Assembly: GCA_033725935.1 (NCBI GenBank) | Contig: MU867088.1 | Coordinates: 401,041-465,040, forward strand | Source of the DNA: Cladorrhinum sp. PSN259 | Taxonomy: Eukaryota; Ascomycota; Sordariomycetes; Sordariales; Podosporaceae | Length of the DNA: 64,000 bases | Reading direction: 5' to 3' | Shown here: positions 14,746 to 26,183 of the stretch, piece after piece | How positions within the stretch are numbered: position 1 is the first letter of the stretch | Layout: each line of letters opens with the position of its first letter | Notes under the pieces: model-generated | What the model saw: the letters and a program-made list of their open reading frames with translations, nothing else | Databases searched by the model: none | Told to the model about the DNA's origin: nothing | Position numbers and translations under genes: made by a program

Positions 14746-15553
14746 AGCAAAATGGCATGGACTCCCTCACTTGATTTTGGTGCGGCAAGCGTAGAAGCTC
14801 GGTTGAGAAGGAGAGGAGAACAAACTTAGATACCTATTGGTTTACCTCAGCGCGTTCTGACTTGCTGGGCAGGTGTTTGCCTAAGAATGGGATGGACATA
14901 GATCCCATCAACATCCGCTGTGGCAGGAGAAAAAAAAAGGAGAGAATACGATAAGCTCTGCTGATCATGTAGATTAGGAAATGCAGCAAGCGTGAAAGCG
15001 AAGCAAGAATGCTTAAACTTCTCCCAAACAGATGTAATACAAGGGAATCAAGCAGACATACTGTTTTCTTACTTTGATATCAACATAGAAAAGCTGTTCT
15101 TACTTGCTGAAGACGTCGAGGCGGACTTGAAGTGATAAAGGCTCAATTCCCATTATCGTCAAGGTTCTCAAGATACGTATGGAGTTGTGCTCATGGTTTA
15201 GTAGTAGAGGGCGTATATACAAAAAGAGCTGGCTGACAATCTACTTCGTTTCCAGCCTTCTCATTTTCCTTTCCTCTGCTCGCTCTTGTAAAGCGTCGAC
15301 CAAAGTCTCGAGACACATTAGCAAGAAGTCGTTGGTCTTGCCTGAGGACTCTGAACGTAACAACCGCTGCCATATTCACGCGGACTTTAGACTTGCTTCT
15401 GGAAACATTTGTAGCCTCCGCAATCATTAATTCCAGCTTTACCCCGTAGCCCACGCTTCATCTTGCCCACCCCGTAACAAACAGGCATTGATGGGCCTTC
15501 TCTATGACGGTAGGCTGTACGATATATGGTGTACTTCTGTGAATGGGACCTCC

Positions 15554-16408
15554 TCAGTCCTCATCCATTTCACTCTCCTCCCACTTCCTCCCTCCGAGCT
15601 TCCTCCTCTTGACACTCTTCCTCCTCCTCTCGCCCTCACTTTTCTCGCCTTCACTCTTTGACTCCTTCTTCTTCCCCTTCTTGTTATCCGCCTCCTTAAC
15701 CCGCTCTCCGATATCCCCCATATCCCTATCCTCAAGCTGCTCCCCTTCAACAAAAACCCTCTCCCCCCCTTTACCCAACACCTCCCTCCCTGCCTCTTCT
15801 AAGAGTACACCCATAGCCAACAATGCAGTCTCATCCATGCTCCTCTCATCCACCACCCTTTTCTCTTCCTGCCCTCTATTATTCTCCTTCGCACCCAGCG
15901 CATCATAGAACCTGCTCACATAACTATGCAAACAAACCAAAAGTTCACTCTCGGGCAGCTTTATCCCTTCTCCTTCCAAGTCTTCGCTGGCCCAGTATAT
16001 GTCGTTTTCTGCGTAGCGGGTTGGTGCGTTTTTGCGACGGAAGAGTACATCCTCGGGCGCCAGACGGGGGATTTGGCGAGAGAACGAGTGGCGCCGGGGT
16101 TTGGGGCTGCTTGAGCTTTTGCGAGGGTGGGTTGAAGGGTAGGAGTACAGAGGGTCGTTTGATGTTATTCGTCCTGGAAGTGAAGATTAGTAAGGTAAGA
16201 AAGAAATGCGAGATAAAGAGAGGGCGAAGAAGTTACCTGCAACTGCGTCGTAGAGGTTGTATTCCCTTCTACGATGATGCGATGATGATGATGTTGATGG
16301 CTGGATTGGCGGTTTGGATGAGGTTGAGATGGAGGGAGAGACTGGGTCTGGAGAAGGTGAGGCGGACGGTGGTGGCGATGAGGATCTGCCTTGTGGTGAT
16401 GAATCCAT
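15554..16408 (-). CDS. Conserved hypothetical basic protein
   Basis: Two exons (16408-16237 and 16173-15554) give 263 residues. The 63 bp intron has a GTAACT donor and a CTTCCAG acceptor, and the phase (G + GA) is preserved. The N-terminus is Ser/Pro-rich. The core after the intron (YNLYDAVAGRITSNDPLYSY, then an RRKNAPTRYAENDIYW-type stretch and a DETALLAMGVLLEEA helix) looks like a folded conserved fungal domain that I cannot name. The C-terminal 60 residues are Lys/Glu-rich and include a candidate nuclear localisation signal (KSVKRRKLGGRK). A chromatin- or RNA-associated nuclear role is plausible but is inference. The coding evidence is the clean exon junction and long frame. Confidence 0.8.
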
Positions 16409-17138
16409 CTTGGTGTGATGAGAGATGAGATGAGATGTGAGACGTGAGTTGAATGTGAAAAAATTGGACCAGGTGTACGGTTCCAACCGCGAAAGCTGAT
16501 GCCAGTCAAACGAAAGAAGGGTGCTTGTAAGATCCGAAAAGACCGTGACCCTAAGCAGGAAACCAAAAAAAAAAAAAAAAAAAAGATCCAGATTATCACG
16601 CGGGTTTGTTCCAAAGAAGAGGGTGCGATGAAGTTGAGAAACTTGAAATTCAAAGCTCGACGGAATAAAACTTAAACCTGCAGTACAGTAGGTGGCCTGC
16701 CCCACCTTGATTTTGACTTTCACAGCAACCTCTCCCGACTTGCGAAAACTTGTAAAAAATGCTGGATATCTCGAAATTTCCAACCTCATTCAATTTGTAG
16801 CGACGATGTAGTATTATTGACTCCAACGGGTTTATTTACTAACCCCTGTTACGTCATGCTCAGCCTCTTTTCCCGCCAATCTGCACAACTAGAATTAGAA
16901 AGCGCACAACAGTCACAAAAAAGCACCTTGAAAGAGTATTTTAAAACGATTAACGCATCCGTTTTTTTCGACTATCTGCTTAATCTCGAGTATCTGGCTG
17001 CCAGGATATCATAAGGATACAAGTACTAAACAAAGGAAAAAGTAGAACCATTGACCTCATAACATCATATGCCACATAACATTACACGAGACACTTGTTT
17101 GCTATTGTCTCTCTCAAACCCCATGCATAAATCTCCCT
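16409..17138. other. Intergenic, no supported gene
   Basis: Promoter side of the 15.5-16.4 kb gene and 3' flank of the repeat protein. It contains a poly-A run near 16565-16584 and otherwise no recognisable feature. Confidence 0.5.
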
Positions 17139-18150
17139 TTAGATCCCGCTGAACCGCTCCTGGTGGCTCTTGACGCTGTTGCGTCTCTCGCGCTGGTGAT
17201 GATGGTCGTCGTGCTCAACGATGGGATCGCCAATTGCCCTCTTCAAAACGGAAGGAGGCACCTGAGCCGCGTCGGTAGGATCTCGGTGACCTAGGGAGGA
17301 AGAATGTGTGTTTGATCTGTCAAGAGGTTAGTTACTTGTTTGCATGATGATTTTGAAGCCAACACTTAACACTTACTTACTGGTAAGTCCTGTTGGCGCC
17401 AAGGGTGTTGCTGCCGTCCCTATCGCTATCAACGGTGGGGTCGAGCTTGTTGGCGATGTTGCTCGAGTGAGGGCCAGCAGTGTTGGGAGCAGGACCGGGG
17501 CCGGAAGTCAAGTGGCCGCCGGCGTTGTTGCCGACAGTCCTGGAGTGGTCCCTATCGCTATCGACTCTAGGGTCGGCTGCGTTTGCCAAACGGGAGCTGT
17601 GAGGGCCATGAACACCCTCAGCGGTGCCCGAAGTGTGGGTGCCGAAGCCAGAGGTGCCGGTGCTGTGTGTGTTGTGGCCGATGCCTGAGCTGCCTAGGCC
17701 GGAGGTGCCAGTGCTGTGGGTGTTATGGCCGATGCCAGTGCCGCCGAGGCCGGAGGTACCGGTGGTGTGGCCAAGACCGGTGCTGTGGGTGTTGTGACCG
17801 ATGCCAGAGCTGCCATAGCCGGTATTGCCAACAGTCTTGGAGTTATCTCTGTCGCTATCCACTCTGGGGTCGAGAGCGTTTGCAACACGGCTGTTGTGGG
17901 GTCCGGTTGCACCCTCGGTGGTGCCGGAAGAGTGGGTGCCAAAGCCGGAGGTGCCGGTGGTACCGGTGGAGTGACCGAGACCGCTGCTTCCGAGCTCGCC
18001 GTGGCCGGCGGTGCGTCTGCTGTTATCGCTATCGACTCTAGGGTCGGCGGCGTTGGCAACGCGGCTATTGTGGGGACCGGAGGTGCCCTCGGGCTGGCTG
18101 TGCTTGTCGCCGTGGACGGCCTCCTTGATCTTGTTGACGATGCTGGACAT
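17139..18150 (-). CDS. Hydrophilic DPRVDSDRD-repeat protein
   Basis: Two exons (18150-17381 and 17316-17139) give 315 residues. The 64 bp intron has donor GTAAGTAAG, branch CTAAC and acceptor TTGACAG. It was chosen because it keeps the charged C-terminal frame open; the nearby CCTAG acceptor would not. The protein starts with a short amphipathic helix (MSSIVNKIKEAVHGDKH). It then carries four units of the form GPHxSxxANxxDPxVDSD at about residues 25, 83, 182 and 226, separated by Gly/Ser/Thr/His-rich spacers containing GIGHNTHSTG. It has no Cys, almost no bulky hydrophobics and no membrane segment. The composition resembles LEA-like or stress-induced hydrophilic proteins of ascomycetes; a desiccation or stress role is inference. 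The C-terminus is His/Arg-rich. Confidence 0.85.
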
Positions 18151-18291
18151 GTTGACTGATGTGTTTGTTATTGTTTTAGTTTGTAAGTGTTGTGGTTGTG
18201 TTTGTGTTGTTGGTATCGAAAGCTTTGAAGTATCTTTTGATGTGTTGATGATGAGAGAGAACAGGAAGTGGTTTAGGGGAGGAAGGAGAGA

Positions 18292-18301
18292 TCCTTATAT
18301 G
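18292..18301 (-). promoter_or_regulatory. Candidate TATA element of the repeat-protein gene
   Basis: On the minus strand this reads GCATATAAGG, about 145 bp upstream of the start codon at 18150. A CCCCT stress-response-like pentamer (AGGGG on the plus strand near 18277) lies between it and the gene. Both are short motifs, so support is weak. They would fit an inducible gene. Confidence 0.35.
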
Positions 18302-21280
18302 CTTTGGGGAAGCCATGGGGTCACTCCAAGATGGAATTGTCTCATAGGCAGATCCTGCTGCTGAGTGGACAATGAGCGTCATTCTCATCAATGGCGATGG
18401 CATCATTTCGGTCGCTTGCAGCCAGGTACGTACTGCCATCCAGTCAGTTCGCCCAATTGCGTGGCCTGATTACCTCATAGGCGTCATATTGTGCTCCGCA
18501 CTTGCCCTGATGGCACAGCTGCCATCTCAAGGCAGAGAGCTCAACATCAAACATGCCAAGTCTTGGGTCTTGTTCGTTTTCCAGAAGCATGCCGTTTGAT
18601 CGGTATTCGGTCCGCTCTGGAACGGTTTCTGTGGAGTTGGCTGCAGAAACAGAAGGTTTAGCACCACTGACGTAGTGGTGACGGATGAGATGTGCCAAGC
18701 AACGTCAATGGACCCACTGATCTCTGGGAGATCTTGGCGCCACAGCCAAACACTCTGATTCAACTTCATGCAACATTCTTTCCCCGCCGCCAAAAAGCAT
18801 TCACGTGCACCATTGATCCGCTATTGTTCACTCTGTCCAACTTGCCATTATTTCTCGAGCTTACGACAACTGCTTGGGGTTTATGATGGAGAAACATCAC
18901 CTGACAATGGAATTGCAACAACCAAGGAACAACATGCTGGAGGCATCTCGTTTGCTAACCGAGCGGCAAGGCTCTCAATTGGTATCATAATAATAAAACT
19001 AGTATACAGGATTTCAACAGAGACTTAGTCATAATGTACTCAGAGCCGCGACCGCCGGGGCCACCAAATCGGCCAGTTCTGGACTCACCACCTTGGCTGG
19101 GAGTTCTCACGATTGGAACGGGAGCCGTACTCGCGCACCGGGCGGTCTGAGTTGGAGTTGCCGTAACCAGAGCTGGTCTTGTGGGAAGTAGGTGTAGCCT
19201 GGAAGGGTAAAGCTGAAAAGGCGAGACATGATCCCCAAGGTAAGAATAGGGGTTTTCACGACCCAGTAGACGCTGGACTCTCCAAATGGCTACCAAGACC
19301 CGCGCTGGCTACGGCAACTCCAAACACCAAACACAAATATCAATATCAGCTCCGGATGGGAGCTCCGGATGGCAGCCCCGACAACACCACCTCTTCTCCG
19401 CCTACGGCAGCTCCAAGAAGCGGTTGCAGCCTTGCAGGCTCTTTCAACAGTTATGGCATGATTTTATTCTGGTTCTAGATCTTGCATGTGACGGGAACCC
19501 CACTGATGCTCCAACCGGAGATCTTTCCGGGGGTGGCATTCCAACTCTTGTCTTGACGGCCAACTTTCCAGAAAAAGATATAATTAGCACAAATCATCCG
19601 GTCCGTAAATTTTTGCACTTTCGAAACCAAAAGGGCACCACGGGGTGGACAGGTTTTCTTGTGCCAGTAGTCCTCCCAGGACATTGTTAAGGCGGCACAA
19701 GAAAACCTGTCCACCCCGTGGGCACATGGCACATTTTTCTGGGCGATCAATTGGAAACTTGGTTAACTGTGGCTTGGGTAAATATGTGAGGCGCGAACTT
19801 ACCCCTGAAGTTGGTCTTTGCCATACATTGACGTCATTGATCGTCCGCAGTTCGCATGTGACTCACAAGCCACAGCTTTCATCTCTACGTATGGCTGTGC
19901 TGATCTCTTCATGTGGTAAGGTGCGGGGTGAAATTAAGTCTGACGTGGCTGGAGAGAACTTGTACTGTTTGTTCACAAGCTCGCAATATCGCAACATTGT
20001 TGCATTTCATTTTGGCTCGGCTTGACTCACTTTCCATCTCTCACTCAGCTGAACAGGGGAAAGAAAGTTTGCCTTCATAGGCGGGGCGGTTTTGATCAAT
20101 CCATCTACTGCCGCTGTTCGTCTTGGTGCTTGAGCCCCGCTGATCAAGTTATTATATGCGCGATCGATGATTTTTAAGAGGTGGAAAATTATAGGTAAAG
20201 AGAGACAATAATACCTAAGAAGACAAAAAACCAAGGAAAGGAAAAGTTCATCATCTGATCGCGCGTCGGCAAAACAACCAAAGGGGGAAAGTGAAAACGT
20301 GTTAGAATAACAAAAGAAAAGAAGGAAGGTAATTTGAGGGAATATGAAGAGTATCAAGTAGGTAAGAGGGTAATTAGTAGAGTAAGTACACTGCTCAAAA
20401 AGAATTTTTTTAAACCCTTTCCCTCGTATCCCTCAACATCCTCCACCCTACCTCTCTCTCTCTCTTTCTCTAAATCCACCCTCCTCAGAGCTCTTTCAGA
20501 ATTCGTAGACCATTCAATGAAATAAACTGGGTTTTGGCGCGGCTGAAGAACCCTGCTTATTTTTGTATAAACCTAGAAGCTTCCTTCTCCCGCCTCTATT
20601 GTAATTAGTGTAATATTGGAAAACGAATTTAAAACAATGTGGTATAGGAACAAGTTCTCTTGCTCCCCGATCGATTCTGCAACCCTTGAGAACTGGTTTT
20701 TTTGTGTGTGTGTGTGTGTGGATTAATTAGTCTAATTTTGTTAGATAGAATTGAAAGCATCTCTATTCTGGCCTCGTTGCTGCTTTGGGGCGCTCTTTTA
20801 TTTTGAAGTGGGAAGATGTTTTAGCAAGCAAAAGCAAAACTTCAGGCAGATATGCCTAGAAGGGATAGCTCAAAGACGGGTGAGCAAAGCCTTATTTCAC
20901 AAAAGATGAGAAAATTGAATAAAGAGTAAAAATAGCTATTGTATTTAATACAAAGTTATCGAATAGTATGAAAAAAAAAAAAAAAAGATTAAGTTGAAAA
21001 AGAAAACATCAAATCGTAAACTTTAAAAAAAGAAGCGGGGGTACAAAGGGAAGGGGGTATCGTTATCGCCAGTTTCTCTTTTTCCGCCAATTTGAGAAGG
21101 GGAAAAAGCCATTTCATATCATAAAACAACAAAAAAGAATTCGCCACCGTTAGGGAAAAGCCCAAGTCATCACCATTAAGCAATTAAGCTTCCTTTTTCG
21201 TAAATCGGTTTCATCAATCCAAGCCAATTTTTTTTTGTCTCTCGCCTTTGAAAGCGCAACAACAAAAAGAGTACTTAGAC
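18302..21280. other. Intergenic, 3 kb, with palindrome and possible small-gene relics
   Basis: No supported complete gene. Near 19030-19200 (minus) and 19286-19430 (plus) there are short frames reading SSGYGNSNSDRPVREYG and RAGYGNS/AYGSSKK, carried by an inverted near-repeat of about 27 bp. They look like fragments of a small Gly/Tyr/Ser-rich protein gene. The 82 bp snap-back palindrome at 19639-19720 is listed separately. The right part (20.3-21.2 kb) is AT-rich with TG and poly-A runs. Confidence 0.45.
19639..19720. mobile_element. 82 bp snap-back palindrome with GGCAC duplication
   Basis: Left arm 19639-19665 and right arm 19694-19720 are perfect 27 bp inverted repeats separated by 28 bp. 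The element is flanked on both sides by the direct repeat GGCAC (19634-19638 and 19721-19725), as expected for a target-site duplication. There is no coding capacity. It could be a tiny non-autonomous DNA element or a foldback insertion. Its transposase family is unknown. Confidence 0.6.
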
Positions 21281-21858
21281 TTAGACGCGAGAGCGGTACC
21301 ACCGACGACGGTGATAAGTGCCAGGAGCAACAGCGGTAGTGCGGGCGGCGCGAGTGTGACGACGGATCCACCAGAGACTATAGTAAAGATCTTTGTTAGT
21401 ATCTTTTTACCCATCATTTGTTCAGTGCTTGTGAATACTACATACCCAAGAATGGCACTGACGAGCCAGCAAATAGCGCTCAAAAAGGTAAAGGCGATCG
21501 TAGCCTTGAACTGGCTGCAGCTCGCAGTTTGGCGGAATGAGATGCCGTCCCAGTCAAAGATGTTGCCGCAGCTGTCGCCGAGCCAGTCGACCAGGAGACC
21601 GAAGGCGACGAACCACATGATTGAGATCAAGAGATCGGCGGGCCAGTGGATGAAGGATCCGCTGAAGGGGAAGAGCCAGATGATGGCAAAGATTATGGCC
21701 AGACCGGCGACGATTTCGGTGTAGATGTGCCGACCTAGATCCCAGGCTGAGGCTCCCTTGGCGGCGTGGAGGTAGTCGCCGTTGAGACCTGCGACGATGG
21801 CTGCAAAGGCCAACTCCGCGACCCGGAGGACCATTGACATGATTTCTATGATGGCCAT
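21281..21858 (-). CDS. MARVEL-domain integral membrane protein
   Basis: Two exons (21858-21446 and 21377-21281) give 169 residues. The 68 bp intron has donor GTATGT and a perfect TACTAAC branch site. Without splicing the frame runs on with an implausible tail. With splicing the protein ends WWIRRHTRAARTT...HRRRWYRSRV, a basic cytosolic tail typical of fungal MARVEL proteins. Four hydrophobic segments lie at about residues 7-25, 48-66, 75-95 and 115-135, with two cysteines in the loop before the last. The family organises membrane domains (for example Nce102-like eisosome proteins), but the precise subgroup is not resolved. A TATAAG motif lies about 95 bp upstream. Confidence 0.88.
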
Positions 21859-22722
21859 TTTTGACTTTTGTTTTGTTGGTTGTCTTGTTGTGTGTTGCTG
21901 ATGTTGTTATGGATGGATGAAAGAGGAAGGTGGAGCAACACTTCACTTATACAACAAGTGAAGGATGTAAAAGGAGGCAGGGCAGCCCAGGAGAGAGGTT
22001 GGTTTTGAGTTTTTGATCAAAGGGAAATAATCACTAGAGACACAAAAAAAGGGCGAGGGAAAGGAATCAGCTGGCCCTCTAAATACTAAACCTTCCTGTC
22101 GTCACTTTTGTTGCTGTGCCTTGGTTGGCCCACCCCTGACATCCGTCATTCCAAGAAAATGCCACCACCCACACCGCTGCTGCTGGGTCGGCTGTTTGCT
22201 ACCTTTTCCACCCACCTCAAATTTTACAACAGGTGCGGCAGTCCTCGACCCGACCTCAGCCTTCCAGAAACACGTCACTTTGTCTAGTCACACTGGGCAT
22301 GTACGGCATGTTTGTCCCACAGACAAGTAGAAGACCAAAGAAAAATGATCAAACAGGACCCTGTTTCTTCACTCTGCTAGACTGGGCGTGCGCGTTCATG
22401 TCTTGGACCCTGAGTGGTTGGAAAGCCAAGACGGGAACCAATGCCGTGTCATGGGTGAAGCTGAAGCAGGGTATGATGTCATAGCCTCTGTGCCCGCTTA
22501 GACCCCAGGATCGACGATCCCGTAGAAGGATTCGATCATGCACGTGGTAATTGGGTCGCCTTTGGCTGAAAGAAGTAATTAGACTTTGTCAAAGAAAGAA
22601 CAGAGAGCTACCAGTGCCCATAAACGCAACACAGTATTTGATAGAATAGAACTTATGCCCTTATGCTGCCTCGATAATAATGAAAAAGAAAAAAAGAGAT
22701 TCGCAACCCCCTTATCCCTTGA
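21859..22722. other. Intergenic, no supported gene
   Basis: Promoter region of the MARVEL gene and 3' flank of the DUF4449-type gene. Nothing else is recognisable. Confidence 0.5.
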
Positions 22723-25028
22723 CTAGCCCAACATCCGAGCATGAACATCAAACACCTCATTTCTCCATCCATCTTGAACGTCACCTTCTCTGATCCTCTG
22801 CTGCGCTCTCTCGCCTTCCTCCTTCCACAACTTAACCACACTTCCAGGCGCATAAACACCCGCAAACACCCCTCCGCCTCTGCCAGGCTGGTCAACACCA
22901 ACTCTAACATCCAAATCAGGATCATCAGGTGGCGTCAATCTCGCAAGCAAAGCCCTGAAGAACGTCTTCAAGTCATCAGGATCCGCAATCCTCGTAGCCC
23001 TCAGTCTCTCTCTCGCAAATAACAGCTCCCTGTTCGCAAAGTGCAGGCCCTCCTTAATCATGCCAGCTATCTGCAACTCCAGCGTCCTCTTCAGCAAAGG
23101 CTTGAGCAGAGGCTTCATCAACCACGCCCAAAGACTAAACTTGCTCTGTCTCAAGGTCCAGTTCAGCTTGTGTATTCTGACTTTAACCCCACGCAGTGTC
23201 AAGATCTGTTCCAATCGGTCCCTGCCCACTTCCACGTCAAGCTGGACATCCAGCCCCCTCTCATCCAAAGCGAACGAGGCAATGCCCTCATCCAAAAACC
23301 GCAACAGAAAACCGGAATGGGCGCGGAGCCAAAACCCTACTTCCTCTGCCTTGATGGAGATGCCGTCAATTCTCACACGGACCAACGACTTGACAGACGA
23401 AGTGGTACGGAATCTGGCCTTGCGAATCTCAAGATCGTTCCATGTCTCGACGCGGAGCTTGTAAGGGAGGAAGGAGGTGTGGTTAATGGTGGTGCCCGGT
23501 TCAAGGATGAGGTTCTCAAGGAGTAAGTCGAGTTGCGGTGTCGAGATCTCTACTCGTGGGATCGGGATGTACTGGATCGACTGGATGATCAAGGGCACAA
23601 AGACGTTAATAGCGTCGGTAAGGAGGTCATTATTTGCGTAATGATGTTTAGGAGAAAGGATCTTGCCAATTGTTTTGGTGGTCTTGATCAAATTAGCAAC
23701 ATCTCTGTCTCTGACGACTGACTGGAAAGTCATTTGAGCCTGAGCCAACAATCCGTCAATGTCGTCCCGCAGAGAGGAACCTCCAGATGATGATACTCGG
23801 CGGTACTTGGCTCGTAGACTTTGGAACCGTTCCTCGGCGTGGTCAAAAAAGAATGGATCGGTAAACATCTCTTGCACAGAATTGCCGAGCTGTTGAGTTA
23901 GCTCCTCAAAATCCTGGTCACTTTTACTGTGATCCATGACACTGTTAAACCGCTTCTCCAGTTCATCCCACTGCTTCTTCTCGCCGAATGACTTGATCAA
24001 GAGCCAGAAGTTCTTCATGGCCCGGTCCATCTCTGGATTGGGTTGAACATCGTCGTCAGCAACGTCAAGGGTATCCTCGGCGATGCGTGAGTAAACCATG
24101 GCGTAGCGCTTGAGCAGGAGCGAGATTGTAGAGACCGATTCTTTGTAGTCTGGACGTCTCCGGAGCTTTACCACAGCCTGGCGCAACCTGTACATCATCG
24201 TCTCACCCTCTTCGCCCTGGATTTTGCTCATGACGCTATTCTCTACGCCATCGACGACGGTGGATGTGCTACCACTGATGACATCTGAGATTTCTGCAAC
24301 CTGGTTGGAGAGGTCTTGGGTCGTCGGAGGAGGCTGGGCATCCTTTCCTGGTTCCTTTAAAGATTCCTGCTCTTCAGTAGATGGTTCCAGCTGTTTACCA
24401 ACCTCCTTGGATGCTTCTGAAATTGCGAAAGCCGTGTCCTTGAATACCTCGCGAGCGACTATGTTGAAATCGGTGAGGAACAGACGAAAGTCGGAGTTGG
24501 TTAGGAGAAGAGAGCCGACTGTCTGGATACTCTTGTAGGCTGTGAAGAAACTGTTAGCACGCGCACGAGTTTTTCCTATGCCGTCTACACACCTGCTGCC
24601 GTATCAGCTTTAGCCTTAGCCTTGCTTGCCCGCTCTACGATATCCTCCATATCAACCGACACCCTGGCTTTGGCGAGATACCAAATAAAGTCTTGAATCT
24701 GGTCACTGCCATTCTTGTTCTGGAGAAGCTCAATTAGCTGCGTGATGAACTGCTTCGTGTAAAACACCAGAGCTTGTCCTGAATCGCTGAGTTCGGTTGT
24801 GGTGGTGTCTGGGTTGAGGATGGGTGAAGAAAGGAGGGTGCGAAGGTTGACGATGGTCTGTTCATTTGACGGCATGTACCCCTTTGATAGGGCCCTCAGC
24901 ATCTGATAAGTATGCAACTTCTGATGGAGCTGCCTCTGCAGAGAGGTATCGTCATTGTACTGAGGGAGGAGAGGTTCCCGCTCCTCTGACCGACGACGGC
25001 CGGATGACCCAAAGCACGATGAGAACAT
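22723..25028 (-). CDS. DUF4449/DUF5923 TULIP-like lipid-binding protein
   Basis: Two exons (25028-24593 and 24539-22723) give 750 residues. The 53 bp intron (GTGTGT donor, GCTAAC branch, CACAG acceptor) preserves phase. The N-terminus (MFSSCFGSSGRRRSEERE, then PLLPQY) has a cysteine near the start and a dileucine-like motif, which could mean membrane association. The middle is alpha-helical and charged. The region from about residue 450 to 680 has the alternating beta/amphipathic pattern of fungal proteins with a C-terminal BPI/LBP-like (TULIP) fold, annotated as DUF4449 with an N-terminal DUF5923. TULIP domains carry lipids at membrane contacts; that role is inferred from the family. The gene is divergent from the patatin-like gene, with 1.15 kb between start codons. 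Confidence 0.85.
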
Positions 25029-26183
25029 GATGCTGTCGCGATTGCCACTTCACCGAGTTGGCCAAGACCGAAAGTTGCAGTAATTGAGTCTGAAGATATT
25101 TTGTGAGTACCATCTTTCTTCAAGGTTGCAGCCGGGTGACACTTGACACTCGACGAGCGAACTATGACGTAGTTGACTCTTTTAGGGAATCGATCGATTT
25201 GAGATTGGTGCCTTCCTGAAAGCCACATTTACGGCGCAAACTCTACATTCCAAGTTCCCCCAGAAAACCTCTGTGCCGTCTCTTCCATACTTTTCCCTCT
25301 CTGCATTAGCGGGCATCTCTGTTTTGTGGATGCATTTTGAAGAATAACAATTCAGCTCAATGTTCTCAATACTAAGAGTACCATAGTAAGCATCGCCACA
25401 TTCGTTATGCCAAGTATGGCAAACTTGGTGTGGCATCGAATCAAATAGATGCATCTTCTCCTGCTGACATTTCAATCCACTTATTCCCGTGTTTGTGCCT
25501 CGTTCGCATCGGCAACGACGGGTTCCTGTGCTGGTTCATGATGATCAGGAGGACATGCCAGGGACCGCCTCAGGGTGCGAGTTTGTGGCCACCAAAGTGC
25601 TGGGCGTGCTGAGCGAGGACGAGTTTGCGCAGGAAATGCATAAATCAAAGCTAACCTACGTATTCGTCATACTGCGGTAGTGTCTGTGAATAGACCGAAT
25701 CTGTCGGCCGCCCAGCACGGAAATCTGATCGCGACTCGTGGACTCGGCATTTCGGCGGCACTGCCACTTTGATCAAATAGATACTCGGGTTCCCGGCATC
25801 ACGTATATCTTTATATTGGGCATGATTCTGATCTGATTTCACACGTACACTGCAACATTGAAAAAAAAAAGTGTGGCGTACTGAACCGCGCATCCCTTCC
25901 CTATTGGCCAACACTCTCTGCGTCACAGACTCCCGCCGTCACTAGGTCCCTTTTCCGCCCGAACTTGACTTGCAGGAGTAGCAGCGTGTGCCAAGCCAAT
26001 CAATCACTCCCACCATCAGGACCCCGCGGGCGGCAAGGCATCTTCAGGGCACTCCCCGTCCCTCAGGGCTGCATCAGAAGGCTTTCGGTATCCACACCCA
26101 GGCATCCTTTCTTTTCTTATTATCGCAGACAACGCCTTTGTTATTATCCGTTTTTTCGCATTCTATACCATTTTGCAGTAAAT
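25029..26183. other. Divergent promoter region
   Basis: Shared intergenic region between the TULIP-like gene (-) and the patatin-like gene (+). It contains CT-rich stretches and no recognised gene. Confidence 0.5.

Larger units (their letters stand above)
5532..15553. other. 10 kb gene-poor spacer upstream of the regulator
   Basis: Many frames of 60-177 codons occur on both strands, but none shows conserved motifs, consistent splice structure or a recognisable fold, so no gene is called. The interval contains many short simple repeats: poly-C near 11711, a long GT tract near 12573-12688, TGG repeats near 13287-13310, CAT repeats near 13480-13497 and GAA repeats near 14717-14745. The left portion (5.5-9.5 kb) is GC-richer and may hold the long 5' untranslated region and promoter of the regulator at 1.7-5.5 kb. 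Non-coding transcripts cannot be excluded. Confidence 0.5.

Noticed and set aside
21214..21445. Unspliced C-terminus of the MARVEL protein
   Set aside because: A perfect TACTAAC branch and GTATGT donor define an intron, and splicing gives the family-typical basic tail.
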